Positions 7,725 to 12,573 of a DNA stretch of 12,573 bases are shown piece by piece. The position numbers and the translations under genes were made by a program. The notes beneath the pieces were generated by a model. The model saw only the letters and a program-made list of their open reading frames with translations. It had not been told where the DNA came from and did not search any database. Position 1 is the first letter of the stretch, and each line of letters begins with the position of its first letter. This DNA is from Sulfurihydrogenibium yellowstonense SS-5 (GTDB lineage: Bacteria; Aquificota; Aquificia; Aquificales; Hydrogenothermaceae). Location of the stretch: contig NZ_ABZS01000025.1 of NCBI RefSeq assembly GCF_000173615.1, positions 1 through 12,573 on the forward strand, given 5' to 3'.

Positions 7725-8675
7725 ATGGATAGTGATAATGATCTCGAACAGTTATTTGAAGAATTAAAAATTTACGAAACACTTTGGAGCAAAGATGTCG
7801 AAAAAGGATTTTTAAAAAGGTACTTAAAAAAATATGGACCAGACTCTCTATTTTACAAAATAAAAGAAAATGATAAGATAAGATATTATACTTATTACCC
7901 TTCTTCAATTGCAAAAAATCTAAAAAAGAAGGACACTATTCAATCAAGAAATGCTCTCATAGGAGAATTTACTGAAAAATTTGTGAAGTATCTTTTCAGT
8001 AAAACTGAGTTAGTATCCAAAAAAAAGCTTTATATAGTAAATAATGCTATATGTCCAGAGTTAGGATTGACCGCAAATAGTCCTGCTGATATAGTAGTAT
8101 CATCCAGAAATGAGCGAATACTTAATAAGAATGATATATATTTAATTGGAGAAGTAAAGATGTCTCTCGTATGGAATTGGAGTTTCAATCCTGACGATAA
8201 TAGTCTTACTGAAGAAGGAGATTTTACTTCTCATATTGGACAGCCAAGCTTATTAAGATCTGATTCTGTATTAAAAGCTATAGGAAAAGCAGTAAATATT
8301 CGTTTGTACAATTTTGAGGAAGTTATACCTATTGTAATTATTTGTAATACACCTATACAATCTTCTTATTTGGAAAAAATAAATAACTTATTCTCGAAAT
8401 ATTTTATCCACGGAATATTATCACTAAATCCCTACCTTAAAAATGTGTATGGTAATTATATACATAATACAAAGACAGGATCGGTAGTAACGATAGAAAA
8501 TCTATCCCAGCTTAATGACAAAATATCTAAATTTATAAAAGAAAGAGAAAGCAAGAAAAAGATAATTATTAAAGCTATAGATGGTAATTTTAGAGAGGAG
8601 CTCAAAAAAGAAATAAGATATATTAAAGATACAGAGGAAGCGATAGATTTAGTTTTAAAAAGACTTGGAATTTAA
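7725..8675 (+). CDS. Type II restriction endonuclease, PD-(D/E)xK fold
   Basis: 316 residues. A plausible active site lies at NSPADIVV (D122) followed about 20 residues later by IGEVKMS (E143, K145), giving the P-A-D...E-V-K pattern of PD-(D/E)xK nucleases. A helix with GEFTEKFVKYLF (about 80-91) precedes it, as usual for this fold. The C-terminal third is a lysine-rich helical region of unclear role. The start follows AGGAGG (7709-7714), which overlaps the end of the methyltransferase gene, so the pair is co-expressed with the methyltransferase first, the safer order for the host. Function is inferred from the nuclease motif plus the methyltransferase partner; specificity is unknown. The frame is intact. 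Confidence 0.8.
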   Translation: MDSDNDLEQLFEELKIYETLWSKDVEKGFLKRYLKKYGPDSLFYKIKENDKIRYYTYYPSSIAKNLKKKDTIQSRNALIGEFTEKFVKYLFSKTELVSKKKLYIVNNAICPELGLTANSPADIVVSSRNERILNKNDIYLIGEVKMSLVWNWSFNPDDNSLTEEGDFTSHIGQPSLLRSDSVLKAIGKAVNIRLYNFEEVIPIVIICNTPIQSSYLEKINNLFSKYFIHGILSLNPYLKNVYGNYIHNTKTGSVVTIENLSQLNDKISKFIKERESKKKIIIKAIDGNFREELKKEIRYIKDTEEAIDLVLKRLGI

Positions 8676-8810
8676 TGTTAGATATTTGTTTAATAAACTT
8701 TAAAATGAAAAAATATTAAAAAATAGAGACATATTTAATATTTAAAGATTTTTCAAAATAGTGTTATAGAGATCAGAGGTTATATTTTTACCCATTTAGT
8801 AAAATTTTAA

Positions 8811-8885
8811 CTGTCACCAAGAAGTTTTTTCAGATGTTTTATTCATATTGAATTTCTCACCCAATTATAAAAATCCGAGGTATTA
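8811..8885 (+). repeat. Imperfect direct repeat, copy 2 (downstream of the restriction-modification genes)
   Basis: Matches copy 1 block by block (ACCAAGAAGTTTTTT, AGATGTTTTAT, ATTTCTCAC, TCCGAGGTAT) in the same orientation. There is an extra C after the T-run and about 13 extra bases (CAATTATAAAAAT) before the final block. Most substitutions relative to copy 1 are C to T or G to A, as expected if this copy is the decayed one. The extended -10 element of copy 1 is not preserved. Confidence 0.55.
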
Positions 8886-8927
8886 TATCATTATAAAACA
8901 TTATAAAAATATATTAAACATATTATA

Positions 8928-8956
8928 TTGTTAAAATTTATCATAGTTAGTATTTT
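8928..8956 (+). promoter_or_regulatory. Possible sigma-70-type promoter for the small membrane ORF
   Basis: TTGTTA (8928-8933) and TATTTT (8951-8956) are separated by 17 bp; each matches the consensus at four of six positions. The start would fall inside the palindrome at 8954-8971. In sequence this AT-rich such matches arise easily, so confidence is low. Confidence 0.3.
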
Positions 8957-8971
8957 GTTTATATAAACAAA
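8954..8971. promoter_or_regulatory. Perfect 18-bp palindrome, possible operator
   Basis: TTTGTTTATATAAACAAA reads identically on both strands. It lies immediately before the AAAGGAGGT ribosome binding site (8974-8982) of the small membrane ORF and overlaps the expected transcription start. It could be a repressor site, or a short hairpin in the mRNA leader. It matches no regulator site I recognise. Confidence 0.4.
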
Positions 8972-8989
8972 TAAAAGGAGGTATACACT

Positions 8990-9085
8990 ATGGAAACTTA
9001 TGTAGTATTCCTGCTCTTATTTACTCTAGCTATATTGGCTTATGTAATTTATTTTGTTAAAAAATCAAAGGAAGAAGTTAAATAA
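8990..9085 (+). CDS. Small single-pass membrane protein (31 aa), frame continues after its stop
   Basis: ATG 8990 follows a textbook AAAGGAGGT (8974-8982) at 7 nt spacing. The product has a short polar start (METY), one hydrophobic helix of about 20 residues (VVFLLLFTLAILAYVIYFV) and a basic/acidic tail (KKSKEEVK) ending at TAA 9083-9085. The charge pattern suggests an inner-membrane protein with its C-terminus in the cytoplasm. The same frame stays open for another 36 codons after the TAA, so the annotated stop may be a lesion in a protein of about 68 residues. I do not recognise the family. The gene stands alone between the restriction-modification module and the convergent coaX-amidase operon, with its own possible promoter and terminator. 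Confidence 0.65.
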   Translation: METYVVFLLLFTLAILAYVIYFVKKSKEEVK

Positions 9086-9196
9086 AAAGTTAAAGAGGTA
9101 TCCTGCAAAATTAATCCAGTAATTCAAAAAATTACTGGGGAAAAATATGAATGTGAAGAAGGAGAAATCCACTTTAAAACTCAAAATAAACAATAA
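9086..9196 (+). other. In-frame continuation of the small ORF beyond its TAA
   Basis: Reading on in the frame of the small membrane ORF gives 36 sense codons, KVKEVSCKINPVIQKITGEK and onward through YECEEGEIHFKTQNKQ, to TAA at 9194-9196. It has no start codon or ribosome binding site of its own. Its mixed, protein-like composition with two cysteines, and the terminator nine bases beyond its stop, suggest it was once the soluble C-terminus of the upstream product. About 36 open codons could still occur by chance. Confidence 0.45.
9116..9138. repeat. Perfect 9-bp inverted repeat (hairpin)
   Basis: CCAGTAATT (9116-9124) and AATTACTGG (9130-9138) are exact reverse complements around a CAAAA loop. 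No T-tract follows on the + strand and only a weak one on the - strand, so it is not a standard terminator. It lies within the in-frame extension of the small ORF. Confidence 0.6.
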
Positions 9197-9204
9197 CCTA
9201 TATG

Positions 9205-9230
9205 GTGGGCTCAAAAGCTCACTTTTAATT
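9205..9230 (+). terminator. Rho-independent terminator of the small ORF, overlapping the coaX 3' end
   Basis: GTGGGCT (9205-9211) pairs with AGCTCAC (9216-9222), seven pairs with one G-U, around a CAAA loop, then TTTTAATT follows. It ends + strand transcription from the small ORF. The T-tract overlaps the stop codon of coaX (9225-9227) on the opposite strand. Confidence 0.7.
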
Positions 9231-9983
9231 TCTATCCAAAAAGTATATTCCTTTTATTGGTAAATATCGTTCATAAATATGTGGTAGGTTTAAAGACTCG
9301 CTGATTATTTTTCCATGTCCGCCGGTTAGTATTATGTTAAATTTATATTTATATTCATTTTCAATTCTACTGATAACTCCTTCAACTAATGATAAATATC
9401 CATTATATATTCCAGATTGAATGCTTGAAATGGTATTTTTACCTACAATATTTGAAGGTTTTTCAATCTTTACTTTTGGAAGTTTTGCAGTTTTTGAAAA
9501 CAAGCAATTTACAGAAGATTCTAATCCAGGAAAAATAAGCCCGCCATCATATTCAGAATTTTTATTAACCACATCAAAAGTTACTGCCGTACCAAAATCG
9601 ATTGCTATTAATGGTGGATTTAAAATATTTATAGAGGCAAAAGCGTTCAAAATCCTATCCGCTCCAACTTCTGACGGGTTTTCATAATTGATTTTCAAAG
9701 GAACTTTTACATCCTTTCCTATTAATAACGGGTTTACATTCAATAATTTTTTTAAAGCCTTAGTGATTTTTTCTTCAACCTGTGGAACCACAGAAGATAT
9801 ATAAATTTTATTAACATTTGTTTCATTCAAATTGTAAAAGTTTAAGAAAAAAGAAAATTTAATCAACCAGTCATCAATGGTTTTATCGTGGTCTGTTTGA
9901 AATTTTAATGTTTCAATTTTATCTAAATCCTTTATATATCCAATCTCAGTGGTTGTATTACCAATGTCAACTGCTAATATCAA
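9225..9983 (-). CDS. coaX: Type III pantothenate kinase
   Basis: 252 residues, a normal CoaX length. It phosphorylates pantothenate in the first step of CoA synthesis. It has the ASKHA-fold motifs in order: the phosphate-binding DIGNT at 6-10, GADR at 107-110, IDFGTAVTFD at 128-137, GGLIFPG at 147-153, SIQSGIYNGY, and LTGGHG near the C-terminus. Type III enzymes characteristically need a monovalent cation. The start is TTG at 9983-9981, since no ATG lies near and DIGNT must be near the N-terminus; AGAGGA lies a few bases upstream. It overlaps the amidase stop as TTGA, so the two genes are translationally coupled. The 3' end converges on the small-ORF terminator. Confidence 0.95.
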   Translation of the reverse strand: MILAVDIGNTTTEIGYIKDLDKIETLKFQTDHDKTIDDWLIKFSFFLNFYNLNETNVNKIYISSVVPQVEEKITKALKKLLNVNPLLIGKDVKVPLKINYENPSEVGADRILNAFASINILNPPLIAIDFGTAVTFDVVNKNSEYDGGLIFPGLESSVNCLFSKTAKLPKVKIEKPSNIVGKNTISSIQSGIYNGYLSLVEGVISRIENEYKYKFNIILTGGHGKIISESLNLPHIYERYLPIKGIYFLDRN

Positions 9984-11224
9984 CTTTCCTCTTTACCTTT
10001 ACTAAAGACTAAATTTTTATATCTAAAGAAATAATCAACAATTGCTTTGTAAAGGCTTTGGGCAAACTTTTCTAAAAATTTATCATTTGCCAACAATCTT
10101 GCATCATTTTCATTTGTTATAAACGCTGTTTCTACCAAAACAGACGGAATTGACGGAGTTTTTAAAACTGCAAAGTTAGCCGATTCAATTCTTTTAAACT
10201 CAGTATCTTTCAAGTTTCTTTTTAAATAAATCTGAGCAAATTTTGCAAAATTTAATCCCTCTGTCATTGTATGGCTTATAGCCATATCTGCCACTATTTT
10301 ATTTACATTTGGATTAGCACTAACTTTTATAACATTCAATACTGTTTGGTTCTCTCTTTCCTCTACCATTTTAGCAAGTTTTGAAGTAGCGCCTCTTAAA
10401 TTTAATGTGTATATGTAAGTTCCGGAAAGATTTGGATTTTCAGATGCGTTTGTGTGAATGCTTATAAACAAATCTGCTTTTTTTTCTATAGCGATCAATG
10501 TTCTATCATACAGTGGAATAAATCTATCATCTTCTCTTGTTAAATATACTTTAAATCTTGGGTCTTTTTCTAAGAAAGATTTGAGTTTTAAAGCAACTTT
10601 TAGATTGATATCCTTCTCCCTTAGACCGTTAGCCGTTGCGCCAGGGTCATGTCCACCATGTCCCGGGTCTATGACTATTATTTTCTTTCTTCCTGCAAAA
10701 CTTTTTGGCACTTCTATTTCTATAGAATTCGAAGAGTTGTTATCTGAAGCTTGCATTTCTAAACTTTTTAGAATTTTATTTAAAACATCATCTGAATCTT
10801 TTTTTGAAATCACTTTTTTAGATTCTTTATTTTCTTTAACAGTATTATTTTCACTTACACTTTGTTTTTCTTTTTTGTCCAGCACTTTCAAATCAATAAC
10901 TAATCTATCTGGATTAGAAAGACTAAACACCTTAGGGTCCATATTATCATTTATCTCTAAGTAGATTATGGTTTTTTTGGTAAACGTATCTTTTGATATT
11001 TCTATAGATTTAACAAACCTCGGGTCTAATTTTATAGCTGAATTTTTAAATTCACCATCTATTTTGAAAATAAGAGTAGTAGATACTGGCAAATATTCAT
11101 AATTTTTTACACCATCAAAGACAATTCTGTAGCCATAATCTTTTATTCCGGTTCTAATTTCAAATGCTTCTACATAAAAAACCCATATTAATATGCTTAA
11201 AAAAATATATCTTAATGTTTTCAT
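9980..11224 (-). CDS. N-acetylmuramoyl-L-alanine amidase (AMIN + Amidase_3), AmiC-like
   Basis: 414 residues. A signal peptide (about 1-20, MKTLRYIFLSILIWVFYVEA) targets it to the periplasm. Residues of about 21-115 resemble an AMIN domain (YGYRIVFDGV, then a NPDRLVIDL ending), which binds peptidoglycan or the divisome. A low-complexity Ser/Lys/Glu/Asn linker covers about 116-175. The catalytic Amidase_3 domain follows from about 180. Zinc ligands are H189 in DPGHGG, E203 in GLREKD and H257 in SIHTN; E365 in LVETAFITN is the general base. It should cleave the peptide from MurNAc during cell separation. No clear ribosome binding site precedes ATG 11224-11222. The 3' end overlaps coaX, and the pairing with a CoA enzyme is probably incidental. 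Confidence 0.93.
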   Translation of the reverse strand: MKTLRYIFLSILIWVFYVEAFEIRTGIKDYGYRIVFDGVKNYEYLPVSTTLIFKIDGEFKNSAIKLDPRFVKSIEISKDTFTKKTIIYLEINDNMDPKVFSLSNPDRLVIDLKVLDKKEKQSVSENNTVKENKESKKVISKKDSDDVLNKILKSLEMQASDNNSSNSIEIEVPKSFAGRKKIIVIDPGHGGHDPGATANGLREKDINLKVALKLKSFLEKDPRFKVYLTREDDRFIPLYDRTLIAIEKKADLFISIHTNASENPNLSGTYIYTLNLRGATSKLAKMVEERENQTVLNVIKVSANPNVNKIVADMAISHTMTEGLNFAKFAQIYLKRNLKDTEFKRIESANFAVLKTPSIPSVLVETAFITNENDARLLANDKFLEKFAQSLYKAIVDYFFRYKNLVFSKGKEES

Positions 11225-11266
11225 ATCAAATTTATCGGATTTCTGAATAAAAGCTTAAACTAATGT

Positions 11267-11300
11267 AAACAAAACCCGAGACCCAAAAACTGAGTCCCGG
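11267..11300 (-). terminator. Rho-independent terminator of metE
   Basis: On the - strand CCGGGAC (11300-11294) pairs with GTCTCGG (11282-11276), seven pairs with one G-U, around a TCAGTTTTTGG-like loop, followed by GTTTTGTTT. It lies 11 bases past the metE stop and separates metE from the amidase-coaX operon on the same strand. Confidence 0.8.
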
Positions 11301-11310
11301 AAGTAGATAT

Positions 11311-12573
11311 CTAACCAGAAAGCTCTTTTCTTAATCTTTTAGCTACGTTTACCATATTTCTTAGTGATGGTATTGTCTCTTCCCATCCTCTTGTTTTTAA
11401 ACCACAGTCTGGATTTACCCAGATAAGGTCTTTTCTAATGTATTTTAATGACCTTCTTAAAATTTCTTCTATCTCTTCTTCTCTTGGAATTCTAGGAGAG
11501 TGTATATCGTAAACTCCTATACCAATTCCATGGTCGTAGTTGAATCTTTCAAATGCTTCCAAGATTTCTCCTTTACTTCTTGATGCTTCAATAGAGATAA
11601 CATCAGCATCCATTTTGTAAATGTATTCAATGATTTCGTTAAATTCTGAATAACACATATGGGTGTGGATTTGGGTCTCATCTTTAACCGTATCATGGGC
11701 TAAGCTTAAACGCTTTTACTGCCCAGTTTAAGTAAGCTTCCTGTTTAGATTTTTTAAGCGGCAATCCTTCTCTAAATGCCGGTTCGTCTATTTGAATGAT
11801 TTTTATGCCGGCTTTTTCAAGGTCTAAAACTTCTTCTCTTAAAGCTATTGCTATTTGATAAGCTACTTCTTCTTTTGGAATGTCTTTTCTGTAGAAAGAC
11901 CAGTTTAGAATTGTAACAGGCCCTGTAAGCATACCTTTTACCGGTCTGTCAGTTAAGCTTTGTGCATAAACTGTTTCTTTTAATGTCATTGGATTTGGTC
12001 TTGAAACATCACCATAAATGATAGGTGGTCTTACGCATCTTGTACCATATGATTGAACCCAGCCGTTTTTAGTAAATGCAAAGCCTTCCAACTTCTCGCC
12101 AAAGAATTCAACCATATCTGTTCTTTCAAACTCACCATGAACTAAAACGTCTAAATCTAACTCTTCTTGAACTTTTATAACATGTTCAATTTGTTTTTTG
12201 ATAAAGTTTTCATACTCTTCTTGCGAAATTCTTCCGGCTTTGTAGTCTGCTCTATACTTTCTAACTTCTTGTGTTTGTGGAAAGCTTCCGATTGTTGTTG
12301 TTGGAAGTAAAGGAAGTTTTAATAATTCCATCTGCTTTTTATATCTTTCTTCAAATGGAGTTTTTCTTCCAACTTCTGCATTTTTTATTTGTGCGACTGT
12401 TTGCCTTACTGCTTCATTATTGTATTTAGAGATGATAGATTTAACATCTGCTTCCGGTAAATCAACGCCGTTTATAAAGTGGTCTTTCAATGATTTTAAT
12501 TCTGCTAATCTTTCGTCAGCAAAAGCAAGAATATTTATAAGGTCTTGTGATAAATGTCCCTTTTCTGGTTCTA
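11311..12573 (-). pseudogene. metE: Cobalamin-independent methionine synthase, C-terminal portion with a frameshift (5' end outside window)
   Basis: MetE transfers methyl from methyltetrahydropteroyl-triglutamate to homocysteine, the last step of methionine synthesis. The frame is open to the right edge ([20 protein letters not shown]), so the N-terminal half lies outside. Landmarks include [37 protein letters not shown] and [14 protein letters not shown]. The frame ends at TGA 11695-11693 right after WAVKAFKLS. Shifting by one base within about 11697-11701 resumes in register as [19 protein letters not shown] and on to TAG at 11313-11311. The resumed part holds the zinc ligands: H and C in HTHMC, E in ISIEASR, C in [11 protein letters not shown]. 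Without that part the enzyme would be dead. One extra base explains the break, because the spacing between FKL and DETQ then matches intact MetE. Confidence 0.88.

Larger units (their letters stand above)
8676..8989. other. Long AT-rich intergenic stretch without a gene
   Basis: About 314 bases with no convincing coding frame and no GC-rich terminator after the endonuclease gene. It holds the second, decayed direct-repeat copy (8811-8885), three short CATTATAAAA-like direct repeats around 8864-8910, a possible promoter (8928-8956) and a perfect 18-bp palindrome (8954-8971) next to the small downstream gene. The low GC content is consistent with a region that has been drifting after an insertion. 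Confidence 0.7.

Noticed and set aside
8811..8868. Short protein-like frame in repeat copy 2 (PRSFF...EFLT)
   Set aside because: It only mirrors the frame of copy 1 through DNA similarity, has no start or ribosome binding site, and stops quickly.
8864..8910. Repeated CATTATAAAA units as a CRISPR or iteron array
   Set aside because: There are only three short, irregularly spaced copies in AT-rich DNA, with no uniform spacers and no cas or rep gene nearby.
1..12573. tRNA, rRNA, known riboswitch or CRISPR array
   Set aside because: No cloverleaf with GGTTCGA-type arms, no rRNA-like stretch and no regularly spaced repeat was seen on either strand by eye. A covariance-model search would settle this.

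Overview
The window is AT-rich, with lysine-, glutamate- and isoleucine-rich proteins, heavy use of AGA/ATA codons, strong AGGAGG-type ribosome binding sites and tightly overlapping genes. Its gene content fits a Gram-negative, probably thermophilic bacterium: outer-membrane TolC, an RND pump, an AMIN-type amidase, a type III pantothenate kinase and cobalamin-independent MetE. My best guess is Aquificota, of the Sulfurihydrogenibium/Hydrogenothermaceae type. That assignment rests on the general look of the sequence and not on a search.

Left part (1-6671, + strand): a densely packed unidirectional run. It starts with the 3' end of an RND efflux pump gene. Next comes a probable HEPN-like protein whose reading frame is broken in an A7 run. 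Then follow an iron-dependent alcohol/aldehyde dehydrogenase, a TetR-family regulator, and a complete tripartite efflux set (TolC-like outer-membrane channel, EmrA-like periplasmic adaptor, EmrB-like 14-TM exporter). ATGA/TGATG overlaps couple most of these. The block reads as a regulated detoxification and export operon.

Middle (6672-9230, + strand): an accessory segment. A two-gene type II restriction-modification system has a beta-class SPPY methyltransferase, probably N4-cytosine, and a PD-(D/E)xK endonuclease. It is bracketed by two imperfect direct repeats. The upstream copy runs into a perfect extended -10 promoter (TGnTATAAT) just ahead of the methyltransferase; the downstream copy looks decayed. 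After it comes a strongly AT-rich stretch with a perfect 18-bp palindrome, then a tiny single-TM protein gene. That gene's frame continues past an in-frame TAA almost to a rho-independent terminator.

Right part (9225-12573, - strand): coaX and an AMIN/Amidase_3 cell-wall amidase overlap by four bases. A clear terminator then separates them from the 3' portion of metE, which runs off the right edge and carries a single-base frameshift.

The most interesting points are the split HEPN-like protein inside an efflux operon, the repeat-bracketed restriction-modification module, and the small membrane ORF with an in-frame stop before its terminator. Three coding lesions within 12.6 kb also raise the possibility of sequencing errors or strain-level decay.
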